DNA of 64,000 nucleotides, taken from NCBI GenBank assembly GCA_910583895.1, contig CAJTYJ010000006.1, forward strand, positions 40,161 through 104,160, given 5' to 3'. Made by a program: the position numbers and the translations under genes. The notes beneath the pieces are model-generated. The model did not search any database. It was not told the DNA's origin and worked only from the letters and a program-made list of their open reading frames with translations. This document shows positions 1 through 8,181 of the stretch, in pieces. The DNA comes from an uncultured Lachnospiraceae bacterium. Its GTDB lineage: Bacteria > Bacillota > Clostridia > Lachnospirales > Lachnospiraceae. Numbering within the stretch: position 1 is the stretch's first letter; every line of letters starts with the position of its first letter.

Positions 1-52
1 GAGATTTATCTGAAAGAAATTTCCGGATTTGCTGTTTTGGGTGCCGGATTTG

Positions 53-199
53 ATGATGGATTTGCAGTGGGCTGAAATATGGAGTAAAGTCAAACAGGAT
101 ACACCGAAACAGGAATTAAAAGAATATAGGAGACATAAACAGGCTGATATCCTGATTATGGCAGATAGGCATATGAAGCGCTGTCGAGAGAGGATGTAA
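53..199 (+). pseudogene. possible 3' remnant of an unknown gene
   Basis: This frame stays open from just after a stop at 11-13 to a TAA at 197-199 and gives 48 residues from the ATG at 53, rich in Lys, Arg and Gln (it ends HMKRCRERM). The composition looks like a real protein C-terminus, but there is no ribosome binding site before the ATG. A second frame open from base 1 to the TGA at 73-75 also reads plausibly, which fits a frameshifted gene tail entering from outside the window. I do not recognise the family. It lies in AT-rich accessory DNA. Confidence 0.25.
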
Positions 200-278
200 A
201 GCCGTGTATGGAATAAGAAAAATCGACAGCAGGATAAATAAAAATCTGTGAATCCAGGTGTGATTTTTGCTGTTTATG

Positions 279-307
279 TTGAAAAATGTATAAATAAATG
301 TTATGAT
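279..307 (+). promoter_or_regulatory. sigma-A type promoter of the GNAT module
   Basis: TTGAAA at 279-284 and TATGAT at 302-307 are separated by exactly 17 bases. This is the best promoter match upstream of the small ORF at 454 and would give a leader of roughly 140 bases. Confidence 0.5.
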
Positions 308-453
308 GAAGAAACAAAAAGAAGAAAATGTTTCACAGTATAACAAAATGAGCAACAAAAATCATATATACTTACCCAAATGGATAGAAAACAGGTGGGT
401 ATATGAAAGATGATACAGAAAAAGAGGAATGTACAGAAGAGGGAGGTATTAAT

Positions 454-606
454 ATGGCAGTATTGGCAAAACCGATTAATAAAGTATCTGTAATTCAGGA
501 AAGAGACTCCCGTAAATTCGTACAGGATTTTAATAATAACAGGGTATCAAAAGAGTTTTTAGATGTATGTAAAAAAGCGGGGAGTCTGTTTGGAAAGCGC
601 AAATAA
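454..606 (+). CDS. small protein upstream of GNAT, possible antitoxin
   Basis: A 50-residue basic protein (begins MAVLAKPINK, ends SLFGKRK). The ATG at 454 follows a strong GAGGGAGG site. An in-frame ATG at 403 also exists behind a weaker AGGTGGG. The 3' end overlaps the start of the acetyltransferase gene by about 17 to 44 bases depending on its start, so the two are translationally coupled. A tiny ORF directly ahead of a GNAT enzyme is the arrangement of TacT/AtaT-type toxin-antitoxin pairs, but those antitoxins are usually ribbon-helix-helix proteins near 90 residues. I do not see that fold clearly here. The antitoxin role is therefore inferred from position only. Confidence 0.6.
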   Translation: MAVLAKPINKVSVIQERDSRKFVQDFNNNRVSKEFLDVCKKAGSLFGKRK

Positions 607-1255
607 TAAAAAGCATACTTGCATTGCATATTTTAATCCTGATGTGGAAGTTTACAATAAAGCGCATCAGGATTTATTATGGAAATTTAATGCCGGAGAT
701 GGTTATGATAATTTCAATGATTTCGTATCAGAAGAAGCGATAGGGTATGCAAACAATGGCAATGGTGTTACCTACTTGGTTTGGAATATTTTTTGTGGAG
801 AAGATGGCAGTGAAGTCAAAAGAGAGTTAGTAGCTTATTATACATTGGCTGCAACATCCATTCCATATGTAGACCGAATTCGTTTAGATGAAGAGGAAGC
901 AAAAATATCAGGGAAAGAATTTGATATACAGACTTGTGGGATTTCTGCTCTTGAAATTAAGATGTTTGCTGTGAATGAAAAGTATCAGGATACATTTTAT
1001 GAATATGAAGGAATAGAATTGCCGGTATCGGCATGGGTTATGCGGAGTATCATTGATGAGGCGAATTCTATGATTAATACAGTGTTGGGATTTAAAGCTT
1101 TATTTTTACACGCGCTTCCAAATGCAGAAAAGTTCTATGAAAATAATGGCTTTCATCCTGTAGAAGAAAACATGCAGCCTTTACATAGTGTAGATTCTGA
1201 TTATAAAGCGATGTATTTATCTCTAAGGAAGGTTCATATGAATTATGATGATTGA
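590..1255 (+). CDS. GNAT-like acetyltransferase, possible toxin
   Basis: About 221 residues. The segment ALEIKMFAVNEKYQ looks like the GNAT beta-4 strand that precedes the acetyl-CoA loop, and AEKFYENNGFHPVEE is the typical GNAT C-terminal motif. The usual Q/RxxGxG/A pyrophosphate loop is not obvious, so cofactor binding may be altered or lost. I prefer TTG at 590, with GGGGAG at 579-584 in front of it; ATG at 563 would extend the protein by nine residues without a good ribosome site. It overlaps the small upstream ORF and is followed by a terminator at 1256. It could be a toxin of a type II pair or an ordinary acetyltransferase with a leader ORF. Confidence 0.7.
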   Translation: MESANNKKHTCIAYFNPDVEVYNKAHQDLLWKFNAGDGYDNFNDFVSEEAIGYANNGNGVTYLVWNIFCGEDGSEVKRELVAYYTLAATSIPYVDRIRLDEEEAKISGKEFDIQTCGISALEIKMFAVNEKYQDTFYEYEGIELPVSAWVMRSIIDEANSMINTVLGFKALFLHALPNAEKFYENNGFHPVEENMQPLHSVDSDYKAMYLSLRKVHMNYDD

Positions 1256-1296
1256 CAGGGCATATCGGATGTAGAAGACTGATATGCTCTGCTTTT
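1256..1296 (+). terminator. rho-independent terminator after GNAT gene
   Basis: An 11-base-pair stem (1256-1266 with 1281-1291, one G-U) with a 14-base loop is followed by CTTTT. It begins on the base after the GNAT stop codon. Confidence 0.7.
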
Positions 1297-1782
1297 ATGA
1301 TTTTCCCATTATTTGCATGGAATGATATATTATCTATGGAAACATGTATATTTCTTTGGAGCCATACCATAGTTCGGTGTGGCTCCATCTTATTGCTGAC
1401 TTTTCTTTATTTTTCAATGGATTTTGAGGTTATTTGTGATCTGGAATGTTTGAAATATTGTTCGTATATATGATTTTTATATATGATTCAGTAGAGAACT
1501 ATTTTTGATACTTTGTGTGTGATCTGATTATATGTTGATGATGGGAATTAATATAAAATTAGTTTGCTTTCAAAATAGTATTTGATACATCTGATTGCTG
1601 TCAAGTGGAGAGAGTGGAGAAGTCAGATGAAATAGGGTACCTAAAATTGGTTTAAACTTTGATGTTCGGGTTCGATTGTGTTTAAGATTTAGTTTGATAG
1701 TCGAAATACATATATTTATACATCATATCTGGATAGGATAGAAGCATAACTGGGAAATGGTGTTAGTTTGAGTTAAATAGTA
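1297..1782. other. AT-rich gap without a supported gene
   Basis: I see no credible coding frame here. The only clear structure is a second hairpin, 1358-1368 with 1376-1386 (GGAGCCATACC stem, one G-U), followed by T-rich sequence. It could be a back-up terminator for the GNAT module. The rest is AT-rich and unremarkable to my reading. Confidence 0.5.
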
Positions 1783-1811
1783 TTGTCGACAAGATTTGAC
1801 AATGGTAAAAT
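1783..1811 (+). promoter_or_regulatory. candidate promoter of the membrane-anchored unknown
   Basis: TTGTCG at 1783-1788 and TAAAAT at 1806-1811 are 17 bases apart, about 80 bases ahead of the next gene. Moderate match only. Confidence 0.4.
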
Positions 1812-1892
1812 ATTTTAATCAAGTTTAAATTGGGAAAAGCAATGTAACTCAAGAGATAGTATTGGTTTGTCAAGAATGTGGGGAGTGGAATT

Positions 1893-2804
1893 TTGAATAA
1901 CATTTTGGAAACAATCAAAAAAGAATTAAAAGATTTTTTCTTTGATAATAAAGGAAAATTCTATTGCATGGTGGTAGCGATAGGAGCTATATTAGTGATA
2001 ATTACCTTTATTTTGAATTTCTGTGAAATAAATAAAAAAGCAAAAATAGAACTTGTGGATACAAGTATTATTGAGGATGGTGACTCCACATCTATAGATA
2101 TTAAAGTAAGAAATACAGGTGATTCTGTTGCTTATTTGTACTGTGTGAAAGTATATGTATTGGACAGTTTTCAAATGAGAGAGATTTATAACGATACTTG
2201 TGATAAAATACAAAGCGATACAGAAGTAACGGATAAAAAGGATTATGAGATAAAATATGAGTCTGTTGATTCGATATCAATAGAATTGTTACCAGATAAA
2301 TCATTACAAAATGAAATAGAATTAGTGGATAATGATATACAAAAATATAATGAAGAAAACATAGAGGAACCTGTGAAAATAGGAGATTTAGATGAGGAGG
2401 ATATACCTTTATTGCCGTTGAATAATAGTGAAGATTATTTTATTGAATTAAGTAATGAGAAAGAGCAGGAATTTAATATTTCTCAGGTTGTTTATTCAAA
2501 TGATGTTGATAGATTTACTTTAATATTAACTGATGATGGAAAACAAAATAGAGTTCCATCGGTAAAATGTATTTATATTGAAATATATTATAATAAAAAT
2601 GATTATGTATCAACTTCAAAAATGGTTATTCCTCTAAATGTCGATGATGTGATTTATGATAGAAACATCTCTGAAATTAACTTGGAAAATGCAAAAGAAA
2701 ATTATGAGATGCTATTAAAATTTAATTATTATACAGATGTAATCAGAAGTGAAAAATACAATTTACTTCTGACTGGCTATGAGGATAACAAAAATGATTT
2801 TTGA
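1893..2804 (+). CDS. membrane-anchored protein, CARDB-like ectodomain, unknown
   Basis: About 303 residues with one hydrophobic helix near residues 25-42, a short basic cytoplasmic N-terminus and a long acidic outer portion. The stretch after the helix (IDIKVRNTGDSVAYLY) resembles a CARDB or DUF11-type beta-sandwich that recognises envelope partners. I prefer the TTG at 1893, which follows GGGGAGTGG; the GTG at 1878 lacks a ribosome site. Codon use is very AT-rich, unlike genes beyond 3.8 kb, so it probably belongs to the accessory island. Function unknown. Confidence 0.7.
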   Translation: MNNILETIKKELKDFFFDNKGKFYCMVVAIGAILVIITFILNFCEINKKAKIELVDTSIIEDGDSTSIDIKVRNTGDSVAYLYCVKVYVLDSFQMREIYNDTCDKIQSDTEVTDKKDYEIKYESVDSISIELLPDKSLQNEIELVDNDIQKYNEENIEEPVKIGDLDEEDIPLLPLNNSEDYFIELSNEKEQEFNISQVVYSNDVDRFTLILTDDGKQNRVPSVKCIYIEIYYNKNDYVSTSKMVIPLNVDDVIYDRNISEINLENAKENYEMLLKFNYYTDVIRSEKYNLLLTGYEDNKNDF

Positions 2805-2925
2805 ATATATATTAAATTGTGCAATCATATGGATCTGCTCAATCAAAAACATCCTGTTTTTATCCTTTAAAATATCAGAAATCGTTGAAAAATAAAAGTT
2901 TTCTTGTGGGATCTCATAAAAGGTA

Positions 2926-3081
2926 TTGATATTTCTGGTCTTTACTGTTAATATCATATTGGGACGTTTGAACTTCTGTCATTATTTTTTCGGGATGTTA
3001 TGGAACAGTCTTATTGAAATATCTAACTATGGTGAGGATGATAAAAATATAGTAGATCAATGTAAGAGGATTAGATTTTAA
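2926..3081 (+). CDS. possible small membrane protein or gene remnant
   Basis: A 51-residue frame from TTG at 2926 (AAAGG at 2918-2922) to TAA at 3079. The N-terminal half is hydrophobic (LVFTVNIIL) and the C-terminal half is polar and ordinary-looking (EISNYGEDDKNIVDQC). It may be a small membrane protein or the tail of a decayed gene. The antisense frame at 2763-2957 also reads partly plausibly, so one of the two is a shadow. No other content was recognised in the gap 2805-3113. Confidence 0.25.
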   Translation: MIFLVFTVNIILGRLNFCHYFFGMLWNSLIEISNYGEDDKNIVDQCKRIRF

Positions 3082-3113
3082 AAATCGTTTCATGATAGAA
3101 AGGACAACCATAC

Positions 3114-3500
3114 ATGACACTACAAGAAGCAGAATCAAAACTTTCAGATCTGAACAACAAAATAGCTGAACTGTTAAGCGAGAGAGAAGAAGTAATAAAG
3201 GAATGGAATATTGCTTTCAATTCAGAAAATCCGGAGAATATCATCTGCATAGATGAATGTGAATGTGGCATACATGAATTATATTTGGTCAATGGTGATT
3301 TTAAAATACTTGTCTGTCATTTTAATGAAAGGGATATTAATGGCAGCATCCATGACTTTTACAGAATCATTGATAATTCAATACATATTTTGAATATGGC
3401 GAATAAAAGAGAATTTGATTCACCAGAGTATCAAAAGAATCTTATATATGCGAAGGCAATTGAGATTAGGGATAGTCTGATAGCAAATCAACAAGATTAG
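3114..3500 (+). CDS. small cytoplasmic protein, coiled-coil N-terminus, unknown
   Basis: 128 residues. Residues 1-30 form a heptad-like coiled coil (EAESKLSDLNNKIAELL), followed by a mixed alpha/beta region with an acidic Cys pair (CIDECECG). There is no signal peptide or membrane helix. The ATG has AGAAAGGA in front of it, and a clean terminator follows at 3524, so it is a single-gene unit. I do not recognise the family. It could be an immunity-like or phage-derived accessory protein, but nothing in the sequence proves that. Confidence 0.65.
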   Translation: MTLQEAESKLSDLNNKIAELLSEREEVIKEWNIAFNSENPENIICIDECECGIHELYLVNGDFKILVCHFNERDINGSIHDFYRIIDNSIHILNMANKREFDSPEYQKNLIYAKAIEIRDSLIANQQD

Positions 3501-3523
3501 AAAACTGAATATTAAAGATTTTG

Positions 3524-3555
3524 CCAGTCCATCATGATATGGGCTGGTTTTTTTA
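3524..3555 (+). terminator. rho-independent terminator
   Basis: Stem CCAGTCCAT (3524-3532) with ATGGGCTGG (3539-3547), one G-U, six-base loop, then seven T residues. Confidence 0.85.
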
Positions 3556-3705
3556 AAATAATATTGAAAATATATACAAAAAAAGAAGTCATCATTTATG
3601 CGATTGTAGATGGAAGGCAGGAATATAAGAATTTGATTTAGTGAATTTTTGATATATCTATAGTCATGTAATTGGAATGAAAGGTTATGGAACAGGGCTA
3701 AAACC

Positions 3706-3779
3706 TTACAAAAATGTAAGATAACCACAGGGAAATGTAAGCTGCATGCATGGCAGGGCATTTCCTTTTTTTGTATAAT
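3706..3779 (+). promoter_or_regulatory. BceR-like operator and promoter of the ABC exporter
   Basis: TTACA-AAAA-TGTAA at 3706-3719 matches the published BceR-type inverted repeat TnACA-N4-TGTAA. The half site AAATGTAAG recurs exactly 21 bases downstream (3712-3720 and 3733-3741), on the same helical face. A TATAAT box lies at 3774-3779 with no good -35 (TGGCAG at 3751), as expected for an activator-dependent promoter. Confidence 0.6.
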
Positions 3780-3826
3780 AAAGCAGAAATCAGAACAGGA
3801 AGGTTAACAGAAAGGAGCAGTTACAG

Positions 3827-4606
3827 ATGGCACTGTTGGATGTAAAAAATGTGAAAAAGGTATACACAGCCCGTTTTGGTTCTGTGAAAGTAAAGGCACT
3901 GAGCGATGTGAATTTTTCCGTGGAAGAGGGGGAATATGTAGCGGTTATGGGGGAGTCTGGTTCGGGAAAGACGACTCTTTTGAATATTCTGGCGTCTTTG
4001 GATAAGGCGACCAGTGGACAGGTACTTTTAAGAGGGAAGGACATGGCACGTATACGGCAAAAGGATCTGTGCGCGTTCCGGAGGGACCATCTTGGTTTTA
4101 TCTTTCAGGATTTTAACCTGCTGGATACTTTGAATCTGAGAGATAATATTTATCTGCCGCTGGTGCTGGCGGGAGCAAATCACAGGGAGATGGAAAAAAG
4201 ACTGATTCCTCTGGCAGGAAAGCTGGAGATCAGCCATATTTTGGAGAAATATCCATACGAAGTATCCGGCGGACAAAAACAGCGTGCGGCAGCGTGCCGG
4301 GCGTTGATTACGAATCCGGATCTGGTTCTGGCGGATGAGCCGACAGGGGCGCTGGACTCCCGGGCGTCGGGAAAACTTTTGCGGCTTTTGGAGGAAGTGA
4401 ACCAAGATGGACAGACGATCCTCATGGTAACGCACAGCATTCAGGCAGCCAGTCATGCAGGACGGGTACTTTTTATCAAGGATGGGAGCGTGTTTCATCA
4501 GATTTATAAAGGAGATCGGGATCAGGAGGCCATGTACCGGATGATATCGGATACGTTGACGGTTCTGCAGACGAAGTCCGCCAGGGCAGGGGAGGTGCAG
4601 TCATGA
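3827..4606 (+). CDS. BceA-type ABC transporter ATP-binding protein
   Basis: 259 residues. Walker A GESGSGKTT is at 42-50, the signature SGGQKQR at 147-153, Walker B LVLADEP at about 166-172, followed by the TGALDS D-loop typical of the MacB/BceA group. These ATPases power peptide-antibiotic (bacitracin or lantibiotic type) resistance and sensing modules at the membrane. The ATG follows AGAAAGGAG. The gene overlaps the permease by four bases (ATGA), so the two form one complex. No histidine kinase or response regulator is adjacent; the BceR-like site upstream suggests the partner regulator is encoded elsewhere. Confidence 0.93.
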   Translation: MALLDVKNVKKVYTARFGSVKVKALSDVNFSVEEGEYVAVMGESGSGKTTLLNILASLDKATSGQVLLRGKDMARIRQKDLCAFRRDHLGFIFQDFNLLDTLNLRDNIYLPLVLAGANHREMEKRLIPLAGKLEISHILEKYPYEVSGGQKQRAAACRALITNPDLVLADEPTGALDSRASGKLLRLLEEVNQDGQTILMVTHSIQAASHAGRVLFIKDGSVFHQIYKGDRDQEAMYRMISDTLTVLQTKSARAGEVQS

Positions 4607-6588
4607 AAAGATGGAAACTTTTGCCGGGGCTTGCCGTAAAAGGAGTGACACAGAATGGGAGGATATATTATCCATATATTATTGCATGCATTTTTTCCGT
4701 ATTCACTTATTTTATATTTGCCTCTATACTGGAAAATGATCTGATTGCCACGCTGCCGCACAGCACTTATGCCTGGTTGATGCTGATGATCGGGAAGGTT
4801 TTGCTGGTCTTGATTCTGGTGCCTTTTATTGATTATGCCCAAAGTTTTCTGATCAAGAGGCGAAAAAAAGAAACCGGTCTGTACTTGATACTGGGTATGG
4901 AGCGCAAGCATCTGATCTGCCTGCTTTTGCTGGAAACGGTACTGATCTACGTGGCAGCAGTGTCAGGCGGTATTTTTCTGGGCTGTATTCTGGCAAAGCT
5001 GTTTTTTCTGATGCTTTTGCGCCTGAGCTCACTTCCGGTGGAGGTGGAATTTGTCTTCACCTGGAAAGCTTTCGCAGAGACGATTTTATTTTTTGCAGCT
5101 GTCAGTCTGTGGAACTTTCTGCATGGTTCTGTGTCGATCGTTCGGGCACGTCCTGTGGAACTGTTTTCCGGCAGCAGAAGAGGAGAGAAAGAACCACGTT
5201 TTGCTCTGCCTGGTACTTTATGTGGAGTTGTGGTGATGCTGCTTGCCTATAAAACTGTCTTTGAGGCAAAGCTGGATTCCACCATATTTTTTTGTTTTTT
5301 CCTGTCTGTATTTCTGGCAGTCGTGGGGACCTATCTGCTTTTTACTTTTGCAGGAGTAGTAGTATTAAAGTTCCTGCGCACAAGGAAAAGGTTTTACTAC
5401 CGCCCGGAGAACTTTATCACCATATCGGGTATGTATTACCGGATGAAAAAGAGCGCGGCAGGACTTGCCAATATTTGTATTTTCTCCACCATGGTGATCA
5501 TTACGCTGACTTGTACCGTTGCACTTTATGCAGGGCTGGACGGGATCCGGCATTTTGATTATGCTTATGAGGCAGTGCTTACTTATGAGGAAGATGGAAT
5601 GTCCAGGGCGGAGGCAGAAACCTTGCTTGCTGGTTTGTCGGAAAAACAGGGGATTTTTGCAGAAAGGCTGGACTCCTGGGGCGATTTCTGTCTGGACTGC
5701 GGCCGAAGCGCGAGCAGCCTTAAGGAAGAACAGCCGGATTTTAAAACTTGTCAGCTTCATTTGATTACGTTGGAGGAGTATAATCGATTAACAGGCAGGA
5801 CAGAGAGTCTGAAAGACGGGCAGGCCATTTTGTATTCTACCGGTGCACCTTATGGATATGACTTTATGGACTGCCTGGGAATACCTCTTGAGATCCTGGA
5901 GACATCAGATCCTTTATTTCCCTGGCCCAAGGCAGGCAGGGAATATTTCGGAGAGTCTTATGTGTTAGCTGTAAAAGATGAAGAAGTGGTACAGAATGTA
6001 AAGAGAGCCTGGGAGATCCGTACCGGGAAGAAAGCACTGGATGGAAATGTCTGCACAGGCATCGTGCTGCAGGGGCCAGAGGAAGCAAAAGAACAGTTTA
6101 TGGAAGAACTGAAAGTCTGGCAGAACAGTCAAAATGGATATTTTGTGATGCTGGAAGACGGAGTGGAAGGCGGTCAGGTCATCTATTCCATGAACGGAGG
6201 ACTTTTGTTTATCGGAATCTTATTCGGCATGATTTTCTTTATGTGTCTTCTGCTGATCATGTATTACAAGCAGCTTTCAGAAGGCTATGAGGATCAGGGA
6301 AGTTTTGTCATCATGCAGAAAGTAGGCATGGGAGAAGAAGATATCCGAAGCACCGTCCGAAGACAGATGCTCTCAGTCTTCGCCATTCCCATGCTGATGG
6401 CACTTCTTCATTCGGCTGTGGGAATGTGTATGGTCAATCAGCTTATGGGAATGCTCCGGATGTTTGATACAGCATTGCTCATAAGATGCAGTATCGGTGT
6501 GGCTTTTGGTTTTGCAGTTGTATACATGATCTGTTATGGGCTCACATCAAAAGCGTACTACAGAATCGTTCTGCGTGACAGAGGCTGA
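4603..6588 (+). CDS. BceB-type ABC transporter permease
   Basis: 661 residues, close to the usual BceB length. There are about ten membrane helices with a large outer domain between roughly residues 315 and 530, the layout of BceB permeases that sense and shield peptide antibiotics and signal to BceS kinases. FtsX-type helices occur at both ends. It is coupled to the ATPase gene by a four-base overlap. Its 3' end runs 42 bases into the convergent serine dehydratase gene, so there is no room for a terminator between the two units. Substrate unknown. Confidence 0.9.
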   Translation: MKRWKLLPGLAVKGVTQNGRIYYPYIIACIFSVFTYFIFASILENDLIATLPHSTYAWLMLMIGKVLLVLILVPFIDYAQSFLIKRRKKETGLYLILGMERKHLICLLLLETVLIYVAAVSGGIFLGCILAKLFFLMLLRLSSLPVEVEFVFTWKAFAETILFFAAVSLWNFLHGSVSIVRARPVELFSGSRRGEKEPRFALPGTLCGVVVMLLAYKTVFEAKLDSTIFFCFFLSVFLAVVGTYLLFTFAGVVVLKFLRTRKRFYYRPENFITISGMYYRMKKSAAGLANICIFSTMVIITLTCTVALYAGLDGIRHFDYAYEAVLTYEEDGMSRAEAETLLAGLSEKQGIFAERLDSWGDFCLDCGRSASSLKEEQPDFKTCQLHLITLEEYNRLTGRTESLKDGQAILYSTGAPYGYDFMDCLGIPLEILETSDPLFPWPKAGREYFGESYVLAVKDEEVVQNVKRAWEIRTGKKALDGNVCTGIVLQGPEEAKEQFMEELKVWQNSQNGYFVMLEDGVEGGQVIYSMNGGLLFIGILFGMIFFMCLLLIMYYKQLSEGYEDQGSFVIMQKVGMGEEDIRSTVRRQMLSVFAIPMLMALLHSAVGMCMVNQLMGMLRMFDTALLIRCSIGVAFGFAVVYMICYGLTSKAYYRIVLRDRG

Positions 6589-7458
6589 CAAGGCAGTGCG
6601 GCAGTGCCGGCAGCCCGACGGAGATGCGGCACATCCGCCGAGTGCGGTCTCTCTAAGTTCATATGGGATCCGTTTTCCAACCTGGTACATGATATCCAGC
6701 ATCTCGTCAAAGGGGATCAGCTGACGGACCCCGGAGAGGGAGAGTTCCGCGGCGATCAGTGCGTTGGCCACACCGGCAGCGTTCCGGTTCTGGCAGGGAT
6801 ATTCCACCAGTCCGCCCACCGGGTCACATACCAGTCCCAGCATGTTCATCAGCACCGTGGAGGCCGCATCCAGGCTCTGGGCAGGTTCTCCGCCCATGAG
6901 CTCCACGGCGGCAGCTGCGGCCATGGCAGCTGCCACGCCCACCTCCGCCTGACAGCCGCCCACTGCGCCGGCCACAGTCGCATTGCGCATGGCCAGATAA
7001 CCGATGGCTCCGGCGTGAAACAGAGCATCCACCATCCGGTCATCGGAGATGTGGTATTCCTGCTGCAGCGCCAGCAGAAGCCCCGGCACGATTCCGGCAG
7101 AACCGGCCGTGGGAGCTGCCACAATCACTCCCATGGAAGCATTTACTTCCAGCACTGCCATGGCGTACGTAATCCCATGTCCCAGCACTTCTCCGCATAT
7201 ATTTTTTCCGGCGTTTCGATGGAGTGTAAGCTTCTTTGCCTCTCCGCCGATCAATCCTCCCATAGACTTCACGGGAGCCTTCACAGGAGTCTTGGCTGAC
7301 GCTCTCATAATTTCCAGCACCTGCTGCATCCGAAAGCAGACCTGATCCATTGGAACCTCGCTCAGATCACATTCCCTCTGCTTCATTACTTCTGAGATCA
7401 TCCACTGTCTCTGCCTGCAGAGCTCTAACAGTTCTTGTGCATTTTTAAAATCTGTCAT
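6547..7458 (-). CDS. sdaAA: L-serine dehydratase, iron-sulfur, alpha subunit
   Basis: 303 residues. The Fe-S dependent L-serine deaminase alpha chain converts L-serine to pyruvate and ammonia. The cysteines expected to bind the [4Fe-4S] cluster are present in CDPVGGLVEYPC and in GGCAASPSGC near the C-terminus. The ATG at 7458 has GGGGAAG in front; a GTG six bases earlier is less likely. It is the last gene of a three-gene minus-strand operon with sdaAB and a symporter. Its C-terminal codons overlap the end of the convergent permease gene. Confidence 0.95.
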   Translation of the reverse strand: MTDFKNAQELLELCRQRQWMISEVMKQRECDLSEVPMDQVCFRMQQVLEIMRASAKTPVKAPVKSMGGLIGGEAKKLTLHRNAGKNICGEVLGHGITYAMAVLEVNASMGVIVAAPTAGSAGIVPGLLLALQQEYHISDDRMVDALFHAGAIGYLAMRNATVAGAVGGCQAEVGVAAAMAAAAAVELMGGEPAQSLDAASTVLMNMLGLVCDPVGGLVEYPCQNRNAAGVANALIAAELSLSGVRQLIPFDEMLDIMYQVGKRIPYELRETALGGCAASPSGCRHCRTALSASVTQNDSVVRF

Positions 7459-7497
7459 ATTCACTTCCCCAATCGTATCCTTTCATCACAGCTTTTC

Positions 7498-8166
7498 TTA
7501 TTTCTGTATCAGCATCACATCCTGCACGTTGGGATTTTCCAGAAGTGTTTCTTTGATATCTTCCGGCAGCCGGTCATCGGATTCTACGATGGTATAAGCT
7601 TTTTCTCCCTTTGCTTCCCGAAACAGACGCATAAAAGCAATGTTGACGCCGCGGTCGCTTAATGCCCTGGTAATATGAGCTGCCACGCCGGGCCGGTCCT
7701 TCTGGATGATAATGACTGCGTTGTACTCGCCGGTAAAATCCACCTGGACCTGATTGATCCGGACGATCCTTACCTTGCCGCCTCCTAAAGATTCCCCGCG
7801 GACCGTCATCTGGGCGCCGCTTTCATCTGTCATGCGGATATCCACGGTGTTGGGATGGACATCTGTTTCTTTTTCATCCGGGATAAAGCGGTAGACAATG
7901 CCGCGTTTTTCTGCGATGTCGAAGGAATCCCGGATCCGGATGTCATCGGCGGCAAATCCCATAATACCGCCCAGAAGCGCCCGGTCCGTACCGTGCCCCT
8001 GGTAGGTCTTTGCAAAAGATCCGTACAGGGTAAAGGATACTTCTTTCAAAGATCCGCTTTTCATCTTCTGAGCCAGATGAGCGATGGCACAGGCTCCGGC
8101 GGTGTGGGAACTGGAAGGCCCGATCATATTGGGGCCAAGTACATCAAATACACTGATAAATGACAT
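7498..8166 (-). CDS. sdaAB: L-serine dehydratase, iron-sulfur, beta subunit
   Basis: 222 residues. The N-terminal half is the SdaAB domain, with the family motif GPSSSHTAGA near residue 17. The C-terminal 75 residues form an ACT domain (KDRPGVAAHITRALSD), the usual allosteric module of this subunit. It pairs with the alpha subunit 40 bases downstream to make an oxygen-sensitive enzyme, in keeping with an anaerobe. It lies between the alpha subunit and the transporter gene in the same operon. Confidence 0.95.
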   Translation of the reverse strand: MSFISVFDVLGPNMIGPSSSHTAGACAIAHLAQKMKSGSLKEVSFTLYGSFAKTYQGHGTDRALLGGIMGFAADDIRIRDSFDIAEKRGIVYRFIPDEKETDVHPNTVDIRMTDESGAQMTVRGESLGGGKVRIVRINQVQVDFTGEYNAVIIIQKDRPGVAAHITRALSDRGVNIAFMRLFREAKGEKAYTIVESDDRLPEDIKETLLENPNVQDVMLIQK

Positions 8167-8181
8167 GGCATTACTCCTGTT

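Noticed and set aside
116..358. 80-residue antisense hydrophobic frame
   Set aside because: Phe-rich product of an AT-rich promoter region without a ribosome site; taken as a shadow.
1252..1473. 73-residue frame after the GNAT gene
   Set aside because: It overlaps two terminator-like hairpins, lacks a ribosome site and has no protein-like pattern.
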